Below, in pieces: positions 1-7,724 of a stretch of 16,278 nucleotides of DNA. Every line of letters begins with the position of its first letter. The stretch's first letter is position 1. Under the pieces are notes generated by a model. It made no database searches, had not been told where the DNA came from, and saw nothing but the letters and a program-made list of their open reading frames with translations. A program made the translations under genes and the position numbers. The stretch is taken from NCBI GenBank assembly GCA_964498965.1, contig CAZCJU010000043.1:1-16278 (forward strand), written 5' to 3'. The stretch is from CAZCJU01 sp964498965 (lineage in GTDB: Bacteria; Bacillota; Clostridia; Oscillospirales; CAG-272).

Positions 1-234
1 CCTATGGGCGTTTCCGAGTGGGAGAAATTCGCTTCCGGCACACGTAGTGTTGCACAGGCGGTTGCCGAGAGCGGTGCTATCTCCATCATCGGCGGCGGTG
101 ATTCCGCTGCGGCGATTGAAAAACTCGGATTTGCCGACAAGGTAACGCACATATCCACAGGCGGCGGTGCTTCTCTCGAATTTTTAGAGGGACGCACGCT
201 TCCCGGCATAGCCTGCCTCATGGATAAGAAATAA
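1..234 (+). CDS. pgk: Phosphoglycerate kinase, C-terminal part (5' end outside the window)
   Basis: This is the last 77 residues of phosphoglycerate kinase, the cytoplasmic glycolytic enzyme that transfers a phosphate from 1,3-bisphosphoglycerate to ADP. The reading frame is open from the first base, so the gene begins upstream. The visible piece starts with the family signature PMGVSEWEKFA, followed by the nucleotide-binding motif IIGGGDSAAA and the C-terminal motif STGGGASLEFLEGRTLPGI. All three sit where they do at the end of full-length enzymes. The stop codon TAA is at 232-234, and tpiA follows after 72 bases on the same strand, the usual glycolytic order. The identity is secure. Only the extent is limited, by the window edge. 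Confidence 0.97.
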   Translation, partial: PMGVSEWEKFASGTRSVAQAVAESGAISIIGGGDSAAAIEKLGFADKVTHISTGGGASLEFLEGRTLPGIACLMDKK

Positions 235-252
235 TTAAACGATCTTAATCAA

Positions 253-284
253 GGGCTGCCGCACGATAGACCGCTCGGCAGTCC
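253..284 (+). other. Intercistronic RNA hairpin between pgk and tpiA
   Basis: GGGCTGCCG at 253-261 can pair with CGGCAGTCC at 276-284, giving nine pairs including one G-U around a 14-base loop. No T-run follows; the sequence continues into the tpiA ribosome binding site GAGGAG at 293-298. It is therefore more likely a processing or stability hairpin that lets pgk and tpiA be expressed at different levels than a true terminator. The pairing is seen directly. The role is inferred. Confidence 0.5.
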
Positions 285-306
285 TTACCTTTAGAGGAGA
301 AAGAAC

Positions 307-1074
307 ATGAATAAAGAAAAAAGAACCGCCGTAATCGCAGGTAACTGGAAAATGAACAAGAATCCCGCCGAAACGACGGAATTCATAAAGGCACTTGCCC
401 CCATGACGGACGGACTTAACGGTTGCGATATCGTGCTTTGCGTTCCGTTTATAGATCTTGCCGCAGCTGTTGAAGCGGCAAAAGGAACGAACATAAAGAT
501 CGGTGCGGAAAATGTACACTACGAAAAGTCGGGTGCGTTTACGGGAGAAATCAGTGCTTCAATGCTCACATACATCGGTGTTGAGTATGTTATTATAGGT
601 CACTCCGAAAGACGTCAATATTTCGGTGAAACGGACAAAACCGTCAACCTCAGGCTCAAGGCCGCACTTGCCAACGGACTCAAGGTAATTCTCTGCGTCG
701 GCGAAACGCTCGACGAAAGAAAAGCGGGCAAAGCGAACGAGGTATTGACAAGTCAGACGACAAAGGCACTTGCCGGTGTTTCCGCCGACGAGCTTAAGAA
801 CGTAATAATCGCTTACGAGCCTGTTTGGGCGATCGGCACGGGTGAGGTTGCTTCTCCCGAAGATGCGGATCTCGGTAACTTAGCCGTAAGAACGACCGTT
901 GAAAAGCTTTACGGCAAAGCAAACGCAGATGCATTGACCGTACAGTACGGCGGCTCGATGAACGGAGATAACGCCGCCGAGCTTCTGTCGCGTGAAAATA
1001 TCGACGGTGGACTTATAGGCGGTGCATCGCTCGTTCCCGAAAAATTCATAAAAATCGTTAAAGCGGCTCAATGA
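307..1074 (+). CDS. tpiA: Triose-phosphate isomerase
   Basis: This 255-residue cytoplasmic enzyme interconverts dihydroxyacetone phosphate and glyceraldehyde 3-phosphate in glycolysis and gluconeogenesis. The length matches the family. The N-terminal motif GNWKMN carries the substrate-binding Asn13 and Lys15. The electrophile His99 lies in IIGHSERR, and the catalytic base Glu171 lies in AYEPVWAIGTG. The phosphate-binding motifs YGGSMN and GGLIGGASL close the barrel. The ATG at 307 follows a good GAGGAG ribosome binding site with about 8 bases spacing. It lies 72 bases after pgk, as expected for a glycolytic operon. Its TGA stop overlaps the ATG of the next gene (ATGA, 1071-1074), so the downstream membrane protein is probably translationally coupled to it. 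Confidence 0.98.
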   Translation: MNKEKRTAVIAGNWKMNKNPAETTEFIKALAPMTDGLNGCDIVLCVPFIDLAAAVEAAKGTNIKIGAENVHYEKSGAFTGEISASMLTYIGVEYVIIGHSERRQYFGETDKTVNLRLKAALANGLKVILCVGETLDERKAGKANEVLTSQTTKALAGVSADELKNVIIAYEPVWAIGTGEVASPEDADLGNLAVRTTVEKLYGKANADALTVQYGGSMNGDNAAELLSRENIDGGLIGGASLVPEKFIKIVKAAQ

Positions 1075-3425
1075 CTTCGAAAAGGATAATTTCAATATTA
1101 CTTGCATTCACGGCGATCATATCATTGATGCCCGTATATACTTATTCCGAAAGCGGTGAGGCGGACATTAATCTGTCTGCCTCACTTTCGGATAATGCAC
1201 AGTATATTGAATTAAAGCTTTCCTGTACAACGGAATTTACGGACGAGTTGTACACACTTTACGGGACGAAAAAGGTCGAGTTATTCGGTCTGCTTCCCTA
1301 TCAGAGCGAGGACGAGCTGTCGGATATGAATCCGTTAGCCGAGGATATCAAGCTTGAAAACGAAAAAACGGTACGCATACCGCTCGGCAGTGACAACATA
1401 CATCGAGGATATATCATTTGCATAAAAAAAGAAGAAACCGTCATACTGCCTCCGTCGTCAGATAACGACAGTTCGGACACAGCATCTGCCGATAACGCCG
1501 TTGAAACAGAGGAACAGATCACCGAAAATGTAGTTACATACATTCCGCTGACGAAAAAAACATACGTTGAGGGAGTTTACAAGCGTGCCGAAAGCGACAG
1601 TGCTTATCCGGAGTTCACTTCGAAAAAGGGACTTAACATTTCTCTTTTCACCGACGCACAATTACTCGGCACCTCGCACACTTTATTAAATATTTATTTA
1701 AACGAATACGTTTCCGCCAAAGAAACGGACACATACACGGAAATCGACGGTCAACGTATTTATTTTAACAAAAACAATGTTTCCCTGCTCGACCACACGG
1801 TAAAAATATATTCGGACGCGGGCATAAACGTTATTTTCAATTATGCTTTATCACAGCCGACAGGAGCGGAAAGTGACGCTATGCTTTCCGTTTATCCGAA
1901 AAACATGAGCGATGATGCCACAGGCTACAGTTTCAACTGTGACAGCAGGGATGCCTATATTATTCTGTCCGCCTGTGCCGAATTTTTCTCATCTCGTTAT
2001 TCTGCCGGCGGCGGGATCGGCTTTGTAGGCAGTTATGTTATCGGGTACGAGATCAATTCTCAAAACACGTATTACAGCGATTATCACGGTGATATTGATA
2101 AATTCATATCTTCATATGCCGATGTTGTACGTATTTTCGCAAATTACGCCTACGGTAAATTTGCGAATTCCAGAATCTATATATCCTTAAACAACAAATT
2201 TAATGTTTCCGATCCCGACGGTGATTTTTCGGGACGTGAGCTTATCGAAAAATTCAACGCACTCATATCAAAGCAGGGTGATTTCGGCTGGAATATTTGT
2301 TTAAATCCCTACAACGAAAATATTTCTTCGCCTCTGTTTACTACCGAAACCGGTTCGGCGAATAATATCGATACGCCGTACATTACGATGAACAATATCG
2401 GTGTAATTACCTCCATGCTCGGAGAGCCTAAGTACTACTATCACGGAAAATCGAGAAGCATTCTTTTGGGAGAGGTCGCATACACCTCCGGAAGCGGAAC
2501 CGAAAGCGAGCAGACGCTTCAAGCTGCTTCATATGCATACGCATATTTTAAAGCGGAATGCAATCCCGCAATCGACGCAATAATATACAACAGACACGTT
2601 GATTCCGAGCTTGAGCAAAACAAATTCGGATTATATTTCAATGTTTCCGGATCTTCTTCGCCGTCCGTCACAAAGAAGATATACGAGGTATTCAAATACA
2701 TCGACACCGACAAAGCCGAAGAGATCTGTGCGTTTGCGTTACCCGTATTCGGTGTAGACGGCTGGGGAGAATTGATCTACGGCTGTTCGGTAAACAAGCT
2801 TGTCAAGCGTAAAATAATCGCCGCAACAAGCATGAACACAGCCGATGTAAACAAAAACATCACCTACAGTTCGATCTACAATTACGAAGTAAATTCGTTT
2901 TATCCGTCAGACAATGCTCATTCTGTCGAATACACTAACGACGGCATATTGATCTCGACATATAAATGCGACGGCACGGAATACCGAGGCGTGTATCATT
3001 CACTCGGAAATATCGGCAACGGCATATATCTGCACCTGAAGGTTGCCGCAATGAGCGAGCAGTATTCGGGAATATCAAACGTAATGGTACGGATTACGGG
3101 CATTGACGATGAAGGAATGACCGTTGTATATGAGGGTACGGCACAAATAAACGCCAACACGCCTACCGAGTTATATTTTGACATTTCGGAATTTTCCCGC
3201 AGTTGTATTTCCGAGAATATAAAGATATGGACCAAGCCGTTCACGTCAAACACGGCAGACGATTACAATATTGTCATATCCGCACTTGATGTTTGCGAAA
3301 AAAAGAACGTCATAAACGTTTTCACCGTCACTATAACGGTGATTCTCATCGCACTGTTTTGCTGTGCCTGTGTTTTCACGGTAAAATTTTTCAAATCGTC
3401 GAACAACAAAAAAGCGATCAAATAA
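1071..3425 (+). CDS. Secreted, membrane-anchored DUF5722-like protein with a glycosidase-like barrel
   Basis: This is a 784-residue protein of unknown function. Residues 1-26 form a signal peptide (Lys/Arg near the start, hydrophobic core, then an Ala/Ser-poor cleavage region). About residues 748-771 form a hydrophobic anchor, followed by a basic tail (KFFKSSNNKKAIK), so most of the protein should face outside. A Ser/Asp/Glu-rich linker lies near residues 126-155. The central part (about 185-560) resembles, from memory, the DUF5722 family: the stretch GLNISLFTDAQLLGTSHTLLN, then the pattern GYEIN with Glu327, WNICLNPYNE near 407-416, and LLGEVAYTS with Glu468. The spacing of Glu327 and Glu468 recalls the acid/base and nucleophile of clan-A (beta/alpha)8 glycoside hydrolases, but this is inference. 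The C-terminal 200 residues look like a beta-rich carbohydrate-binding-type domain. The start overlaps the tpiA stop and has no clear ribosome binding site of its own. The place where a phosphoglycerate mutase often follows tpiA is taken by this gene. Confidence 0.75.
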   Translation: MTSKRIISILLAFTAIISLMPVYTYSESGEADINLSASLSDNAQYIELKLSCTTEFTDELYTLYGTKKVELFGLLPYQSEDELSDMNPLAEDIKLENEKTVRIPLGSDNIHRGYIICIKKEETVILPPSSDNDSSDTASADNAVETEEQITENVVTYIPLTKKTYVEGVYKRAESDSAYPEFTSKKGLNISLFTDAQLLGTSHTLLNIYLNEYVSAKETDTYTEIDGQRIYFNKNNVSLLDHTVKIYSDAGINVIFNYALSQPTGAESDAMLSVYPKNMSDDATGYSFNCDSRDAYIILSACAEFFSSRYSAGGGIGFVGSYVIGYEINSQNTYYSDYHGDIDKFISSYADVVRIFANYAYGKFANSRIYISLNNKFNVSDPDGDFSGRELIEKFNALISKQGDFGWNICLNPYNENISSPLFTTETGSANNIDTPYITMNNIGVITSMLGEPKYYYHGKSRSILLGEVAYTSGSGTESEQTLQAASYAYAYFKAECNPAIDAIIYNRHVDSELEQNKFGLYFNVSGSSSPSVTKKIYEVFKYIDTDKAEEICAFALPVFGVDGWGELIYGCSVNKLVKRKIIAATSMNTADVNKNITYSSIYNYEVNSFYPSDNAHSVEYTNDGILISTYKCDGTEYRGVYHSLGNIGNGIYLHLKVAAMSEQYSGISNVMVRITGIDDEGMTVVYEGTAQINANTPTELYFDISEFSRSCISENIKIWTKPFTSNTADDYNIVISALDVCEKKNVINVFTVTITVILIALFCCACVFTVKFFKSSNNKKAIK

Positions 3426-3453
3426 ACGGTCGAAAAACTCGATGAAGCAAATA

Positions 3454-3513
3454 ATCCCCTCGTCGGCATTCGCTTGAAAGCACAAATCGTTTTCAAGCTT
3501 GCCGTAAGGGGAT
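3454..3513. terminator. Long imperfect inverted repeat between converging genes, possible bidirectional terminator
   Basis: In the 117-base gap between the DUF5722-like gene (plus) and sua5 (minus), three nested complementary segments can form one hairpin. ATCCCCT (3454-3460) pairs with AGGGGAT (3507-3513). GGCA (3465-3468) pairs with TGCC (3500-3503). GCTTGAAA (3472-3479) pairs with TTTCAAGC (3491-3498). Neither side is followed by a proper T-run, so intrinsic termination is doubtful, although the position between convergent genes is right. It could be a 3'-end stabilising structure instead. Confidence 0.45.
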
Positions 3514-3542
3514 CATCTTATTATTACGGATACAGCGAATGC

Positions 3543-4568
3543 TCAAACGGAGATCGTTTTAAAGCCCGCCGCTTTGGTAAGACGGTTCAAGACCGCCAGG
3601 CCGAGTTCGCCGTCATTGGGAATTACCGTGTATATTCTTTCGGCATCGGTCGTATCGAAATATCTCAATATATCGAAAAGCACATGTGCCTGCATTGTAC
3701 TGTCCTTTGATATGTATTTAACGTATTTTCCGGAAATACACATATCATCGTAGCATATTATTCCTATACGTTCGTTTTCACCCAATTGCTTTCGCATAAA
3801 TTTGCAAACACTGTTTTCATCACCTTTTACCATATACACTTCTGCGGTAGGTGAATAATGTTTATACTTCATACCCGGTGCAAGCGGTTTAAAATCCTCG
3901 CTCGGCTTTTCGAGAAGTCCTTTATCAAACTCGACGCACGGGCATACGCCGAGCAATTGAGCTTTGGTTACCCCTCCCGGACGCAATATCGTACACTTAC
4001 CGTCATCGATTTTTATTACGGTAGACTCGACACCGATGCGGCACTCGCCTCCGTCGATTATCATGGGAATTTTTCCGTTAAGGTCGTCAAGTACGTGTTT
4101 TGCTTTAGTAGGCGACGGCTTGCCCGAAGAATTCGCACTCGGTGCCGCAATCGCACAGTTCGATTCTTTTATCAGTTCAAGAGCGATCTTGTTATCGGGT
4201 ATACGAACGGCAACCGTATCAAGGCCACCCGAGGTCGTATTAGGGACAATTGTTTTTTTAGGCAATATTACGGTAAGCGGTCCCGGCGAAAAGCTATCGC
4301 ACAATTTATAATACAATTCGTTTGTATAAGCATATTTTTCCGCATCTGTCGGTGATGCGACATGGATTATCAGCGGATTATCGCTCGGGCGACCTTTAGC
4401 CGCATAAATTCGTGTCGCCGCTTCTTCGTTTGTTGCGTCACCGCCCAAGCCGTACACCGTTTCGGTAGGAAAGGCAACAACGCCGCCGTTTTTGATCACA
4501 TTTGCCGCTTTTTTTATTATACTTTCGTCGATATTATCGGGATCGACACGGTAAAGCTTCGTATTCAT
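3543..4568 (-). CDS. sua5: Threonylcarbamoyl-AMP synthase, Sua5 type
   Basis: This 341-residue cytoplasmic enzyme makes threonylcarbamoyl-AMP from threonine, bicarbonate and ATP, the first step of the t6A modification at position 37 of tRNAs that read ANN codons. The N-terminal YrdC/TsaC domain shows GGVVAFPTETVYGLGGDA, the AAKGRPSDNPL loop and AAPSANSSGKPSPT. A linker containing PLAPGMKYKHYSPTAEVY leads to the C-terminal Sua5 domain, so this is the long two-domain form rather than short TsaC. I start it at the ATG at 4568, preceded by AGGCAGG. An upstream in-frame ATG at 4601 would add 11 residues but lacks a ribosome binding site. It lies 92 bases downstream of prfA. In many Firmicutes prmC sits between these two genes, and it is missing here. 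A possible shared terminator lies beyond its stop. Confidence 0.95.
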   Translation of the reverse strand: MNTKLYRVDPDNIDESIIKKAANVIKNGGVVAFPTETVYGLGGDATNEEAATRIYAAKGRPSDNPLIIHVASPTDAEKYAYTNELYYKLCDSFSPGPLTVILPKKTIVPNTTSGGLDTVAVRIPDNKIALELIKESNCAIAAPSANSSGKPSPTKAKHVLDDLNGKIPMIIDGGECRIGVESTVIKIDDGKCTILRPGGVTKAQLLGVCPCVEFDKGLLEKPSEDFKPLAPGMKYKHYSPTAEVYMVKGDENSVCKFMRKQLGENERIGIICYDDMCISGKYVKYISKDSTMQAHVLFDILRYFDTTDAERIYTVIPNDGELGLAVLNRLTKAAGFKTISV

Positions 4569-4660
4569 ATTTACCTGCCTTTCAATAGTTACTATGCACA
4601 TAATGTGCCGTCCGAGTGGTGAGGACGTTTTTGCCTGAGCCGTAAAACGGCAAATTCGAA

Positions 4661-5725
4661 TTATTCGTTTTGTGCAAGTCTTTCCGCCGTATCGGCGGAT
4701 ATAAGTGCATCTATCATCTGTCCCATATCACCGTCCAAAAACGCCTGCAATGAATACAAAGTAAGTCCTATTCTGTGATCGGAAACTCTGCCCTGCGGAT
4801 AATTATACGTTCTTATTCTTTCGCTCCTGTCACCTGTACCGACCTGACTTTTGCGTTCGCCGGCAATTTTATCGTTTTGCTCTCTCGTTTTCATATCATA
4901 CAGCTTTGTACGCAGCAGCTTAAGTGCCTTATCTTTGTTTTTAAACTGGCTTCTTTCGTCCTGACACTCGATCACGATTCCGGTCGGCAAGTGATAAAGT
5001 CTGACGGCGGATTCGGTTTTATTTATATGCTGACCGCCCGCACCGCTTGATTTACAGCTTTCGAATTTAATATCCGCAGGGTTAATTTCGACCTCTACCT
5101 CCTGTGCTTCCGGCAATACCGCAACGGTGACGGTAGATGTGTGTATTCTTCCCTGTGCTTCGGTTTCCGGCACACGTTGTACTCTATGCACGCCGCATTC
5201 GAATTTCAGCTTTGCGTAAGCACCCTCTCCCGCAACGGAGAATGATACCTCTTTAAATCCACCGAGTTCCGTTTCATTGCAATACAACAGCTCCGTTTTC
5301 CAGCCCTGTCTTTCCGCATACATATTATACATTCTGTACAACACATAGCAAAAAAGGCTTGCTTCTTCACCTCCCGCACCCGAACGGATCTCCATGACCA
5401 CGTTCTTATCGTCGTCCGGGTCATGAGGCAGCAGCAAAAGCTTAAGCTCTTCAAGGCATTTTTCCATATTTTCTTTCGAAGAATAGAATTCCTCTTTTGC
5501 AAGCTCCGCAAGCTCACCGTCATCCTCTTCGATAAGCTCCTTAGCCTCGGAGCATGATTTTTCGGCTTCGAGATACTCATTGAATTTTTCGACTATCGGA
5601 CAAAGCGACCTATGCTCTTTCATCAGGCTTTTGTATTTTTCGACGTTGCCCGTAACCTCGGGATCCGATAATTCCGTTTCGATCTGTTCGTATTTGATTT
5701 TTATACTTTTTAGTTTTTCTATCAT
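4661..5725 (-). CDS. prfA: Peptide chain release factor 1
   Basis: This 354-residue factor recognises UAA and UAG stop codons in the ribosomal A site and triggers peptide release. The stop-codon recognition tripeptide is PET at residues 186-188 in VQRVPETEAQGRIHTST, which marks RF1 rather than RF2 (SPF). The catalytic GGQ is at residues 230-232 in SSGAGGQHINKTESAVR. The long helical N-terminal domain and the conserved stretch RIRTYNYPQGRVSDHRIG are also present. The length is normal. The ATG at 5725 is preceded by AAAGGAT and overlaps the stop of the DUF951 gene as ATGA (5722-5725), so the two genes are translated from one mRNA. The Gln of GGQ is normally methylated by PrmC, whose gene is not adjacent here. 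Confidence 0.98.
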   Translation of the reverse strand: MIEKLKSIKIKYEQIETELSDPEVTGNVEKYKSLMKEHRSLCPIVEKFNEYLEAEKSCSEAKELIEEDDGELAELAKEEFYSSKENMEKCLEELKLLLLPHDPDDDKNVVMEIRSGAGGEEASLFCYVLYRMYNMYAERQGWKTELLYCNETELGGFKEVSFSVAGEGAYAKLKFECGVHRVQRVPETEAQGRIHTSTVTVAVLPEAQEVEVEINPADIKFESCKSSGAGGQHINKTESAVRLYHLPTGIVIECQDERSQFKNKDKALKLLRTKLYDMKTREQNDKIAGERKSQVGTGDRSERIRTYNYPQGRVSDHRIGLTLYSLQAFLDGDMGQMIDALISADTAERLAQNE

Positions 5726-5907
5726 GGGTTTATCCTTTTAATCGATTTTTCGAGCTTTATGCGACTCAGGGTCAGATCTCGTCCGCATTTGATACAAACG
5801 ATCCGAACGTCCGAACCTACACGCATTACCTTGAACAAATTTCCTCCGCACGGGTGTTCTTTTTTCATTAACAGAACGTCACCTTGATTGATTTTCATTA
5901 TTTCCAT
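5722..5907 (-). CDS. DUF951 family small protein
   Basis: This is a 61-residue protein of the DUF951 family, widespread in Firmicutes and of unknown biochemical role. The recognisable family core is GDVLLMKKEHPCGGNLFKV, followed by RVGSDVRIVCIKCGRDLTLSR and a lysine-rich end. The three cysteines, in HPCG and in CIKCG, suggest a small metal- or nucleic-acid-binding fold, but this is inference. The longest frame begins at 5940, but that lies upstream of the predicted transcription start. I choose the ATG at 5907, preceded by GGTGAT. The ATG at 5898 (beginning MKINQGD) is an equally good alternative and would give 58 residues. The gene is the first of the DUF951-prfA-sua5 set and overlaps prfA by four bases. 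Confidence 0.9.
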   Translation of the reverse strand: MEIMKINQGDVLLMKKEHPCGGNLFKVMRVGSDVRIVCIKCGRDLTLSRIKLEKSIKRINP

Positions 5908-5922
5908 ATCATCACCGAATAT

Positions 5923-5951
5923 ATAATAGCATATTTTCACAGAATAATCAA
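5923..5951 (-). promoter_or_regulatory. Sigma-A promoter (extended -10) for DUF951-prfA
   Basis: Reading the minus strand, TTGATT at 5951-5946 and TATTAT at 5928-5923 are separated by exactly 17 bases. TGC directly before the -10 makes it an extended -10 promoter. The expected start point, near 5916, lies only about 9-18 bases before the candidate DUF951 start codons, so the leader would be very short. Confidence 0.75.
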
Positions 5952-5971
5952 GAGATTTTTGAAATTTGCGG

Positions 5972-6000
5972 TTGACAAATTTGCCACATTATAGTATAAT
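5972..6000 (+). promoter_or_regulatory. Consensus sigma-A promoter for mrp-pdxK-lysC
   Basis: TTGACA at 5972-5977 and TATAAT at 5995-6000 are both perfect consensus hexamers with the ideal 17-base spacer. Transcription would begin near 6007, giving a leader of about 34 bases before the mrp ATG at 6041. The direct repeat AAATTTGC (5962-5969 and 5977-5984) flanks the -35 box and could be an operator. The promoter lies back to back with the minus-strand promoter, with about 20 bases between the two -35 boxes. Confidence 0.88.
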
Positions 6001-6040
6001 ATATTAATATGTACGGAATATACAGGAGGATTGAATATAA

Positions 6041-6877
6041 ATGAGCGAAAATAACGAATGTACACATGATTGCTCGTCCTGCTCATCGAACTGTTCGTCG
6101 CGTCAGCAACCGCAGACACCGACCACAGAACCGGCAAACAAATATTCGAAGATCAAAAAGGTTATCGGCATTGTCAGCGGAAAAGGCGGTGTCGGTAAAA
6201 GTCTTGTAACGTCGATGCTCGCCGTAGCTATGACGAAGCAAGGCTTTAGGACCGCTATATTGGATGCGGATGTTACAGGTCCCAGCATACCCAAGGCATT
6301 CGGGTTGACCGGTCTTTGCGAGGGCAACGGAGAGGGTATATTCCCTATGATGACGAAAAGCGGCATCAAGGTAATGAGTATAAACCTATTGCTTGAGGAT
6401 GTGACATCGCCCGTTGTTTGGCGCGGTCCGGTGATTTCCGGCACGGTCAAGCAATTTTGGACCGATGTTATATGGAACGAGGTAGACTATATGTTCGTGG
6501 ATATGCCTCCCGGAACAGGCGACGTACCTCTCACCGTTTTTCAATCACTTCCCGTCGACGGCATAGTAATAGTCACATCGCCGCAAGAACTTGTATCGCT
6601 TGTCGTCGAAAAGGCGGTAAACATGGCGAAAATGATGAATATACCGATACTCGGCATTATAGAAAATTACAGTTATTTCATGTGTCCCGATTGCGGTAAG
6701 AAGCATATGATATTCGGTGAGAGCCATGTCGATGAGCTTGCGGGCAAGTTTGATTTTCCCGTTCTTGCCAAGCTTCCTTTCGACCCCTCGATCGCTTCGA
6801 TGTGCGACAACGGCACGATAGAGGAGTGCGATGCCGTACCGTTTGATGATGCCGTAACCCGGCTCAAGGAGCTTTAA
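6041..6877 (+). CDS. mrp: Mrp/NBP35-family P-loop ATPase, iron-sulfur cluster carrier
   Basis: This is a 278-residue cytoplasmic ATPase of the Mrp/ApbC/NBP35 group, which carries and delivers [4Fe-4S] clusters to target enzymes. The deviant Walker A motif GKGGVGKS is at residues 47-54, with the DADVTGPSIPKAFG switch region after it and VDMPPGTGDVPLTV further on. The CxxC motif (Cys215 and Cys218, in MCPDCGKKH) is the one that bridges a cluster between two subunits. The N-terminus has an additional cysteine cluster, Cys7, Cys11, Cys14 and Cys18, resembling the ferredoxin-like N-terminal cysteines of NBP35 proteins. It replaces the DUF59 domain seen in longer Mrp proteins. The start at 6041 follows AGGAGG (6024-6029) with a rather long 11-base spacer. 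It is the first gene of an operon with pdxK, two bases downstream. Confidence 0.94.
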   Translation: MSENNECTHDCSSCSSNCSSRQQPQTPTTEPANKYSKIKKVIGIVSGKGGVGKSLVTSMLAVAMTKQGFRTAILDADVTGPSIPKAFGLTGLCEGNGEGIFPMMTKSGIKVMSINLLLEDVTSPVVWRGPVISGTVKQFWTDVIWNEVDYMFVDMPPGTGDVPLTVFQSLPVDGIVIVTSPQELVSLVVEKAVNMAKMMNIPILGIIENYSYFMCPDCGKKHMIFGESHVDELAGKFDFPVLAKLPFDPSIASMCDNGTIEECDAVPFDDAVTRLKEL

Positions 6878-6879
6878 TC

Positions 6880-7713
6880 ATGCAGAAGCGTATACTTGCG
6901 ATCCACGATATTTCTTGCTACGGCAGATGTTCTCTGACCGTTGCACTTCCCATACTTTCCATGATGGGTTGCGAATGCACCATACTGCCGACCGCCGTTT
7001 TATCGACGCACACGGGCGGCTTCAGCGGTTACACTTTCACCGATCTCACCTACGACATGATAAAGATAGCGGAGCATTGGAAGAAAGAGGGCATATCCTT
7101 CGACGGTATCTACACCGGGTATTTAGGCTCGGGCGAACAGTTGGACATTGTAACGAATATCATAGATATGTTCGATACACCCGATATGAAGGTGATAATC
7201 GACCCCGTCATGGGTGATAACGGCGAGCTGTATGCGGGCTTTGACGAAGCTTTTGCAAAAGGCATGGCAAAACTTTGCTCGAAAGCGGATGTTATAATTC
7301 CGAATCTTACCGAGGCTGTATACATGACATCGGGGCAATATACCTCTCTCCCTTTCACCGAGCGATATGTTGACGGAGTATTAGACAATTTGATGTCACT
7401 CGGTTGCAAAAACGCCGTTCTTACCGGCGTTGCATTCAACAACGGAACGCTTGGTGCAAGTGTGCGTTGTGACGGCAAGACCGAGCATTTTATTGAAGAA
7501 AGGATCGAAGGAATGTATCACGGTACGGGCGATGTATTCGGTTCGGCCCTTGTCGGTGCATATTTGAACGAAAAAACGCTTTTCGAGGCGACACAAATCG
7601 CAGTAAAATATACACAGCAGACTATTAGGCAAAAATTCAACGACAAATCGGATTTCAGAAACGGTGTGCCGTTTGAGTCATGTACGGAATATCTGTTGCA
7701 GCTTTTGAAATAA
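6880..7713 (+). CDS. pdxK: Pyridoxal/pyridoxamine kinase
   Basis: This is a 277-residue cytoplasmic kinase of the ribokinase superfamily that phosphorylates vitamin B6 vitamers for salvage to pyridoxal phosphate. The N-terminal part AIHDISCYGRCSLTVALP and the ILPTAVLSTHTGGF segment match the pyridoxamine kinase group common in Clostridia. The middle has the conserved DPVMGDNGELY. The C-terminal anion-hole motif GTGD (residues 215-218) supplies the catalytic Asp218. Length is normal for the family. The ATG at 6880 lies two bases after the mrp stop, and its ribosome binding site AAGGAG is inside the end of mrp, so it is in the same operon. A hydroxymethylpyrimidine kinase (ThiD) reading is less likely, given the family-specific N-terminal sequences. 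The exact vitamer preference cannot be read from the sequence. Confidence 0.9.
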   Translation: MQKRILAIHDISCYGRCSLTVALPILSMMGCECTILPTAVLSTHTGGFSGYTFTDLTYDMIKIAEHWKKEGISFDGIYTGYLGSGEQLDIVTNIIDMFDTPDMKVIIDPVMGDNGELYAGFDEAFAKGMAKLCSKADVIIPNLTEAVYMTSGQYTSLPFTERYVDGVLDNLMSLGCKNAVLTGVAFNNGTLGASVRCDGKTEHFIEERIEGMYHGTGDVFGSALVGAYLNEKTLFEATQIAVKYTQQTIRQKFNDKSDFRNGVPFESCTEYLLQLLK

Positions 7714-7724
7714 GGATAGAAACA

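Noticed and set aside
3465..3542. GCATTCGCT (3466-3474) and its complement AGCGAATGC (3534-3542) as a second inverted repeat
   Set aside because: The nine-base match competes with the better nested hairpin at 3454-3513 and overlaps no clear functional site.
3858..4355. A 165-codon plus-strand open frame opposite sua5
   Set aside because: It lies wholly inside the sua5 gene, has no ribosome binding site and an Arg/Tyr/Phe-rich composition typical of antisense shadows.
4596..4608. Palindrome GCACATAATGTGC upstream of sua5
   Set aside because: A six-base inverted repeat of this length is likely by chance, and no promoter lies next to it; it could be a small operator but there is no support.
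6001..6010. Palindrome ATATTAATAT at the mrp transcription start
   Set aside because: It is pure A/T sequence next to a -10 box, where such palindromes arise easily.
7680..7724. Extended N-terminus of aspartate kinase starting at 7680
   Set aside because: It would overlap pdxK by 34 bases, lacks a ribosome binding site, and the family begins directly before VKFGGTS.
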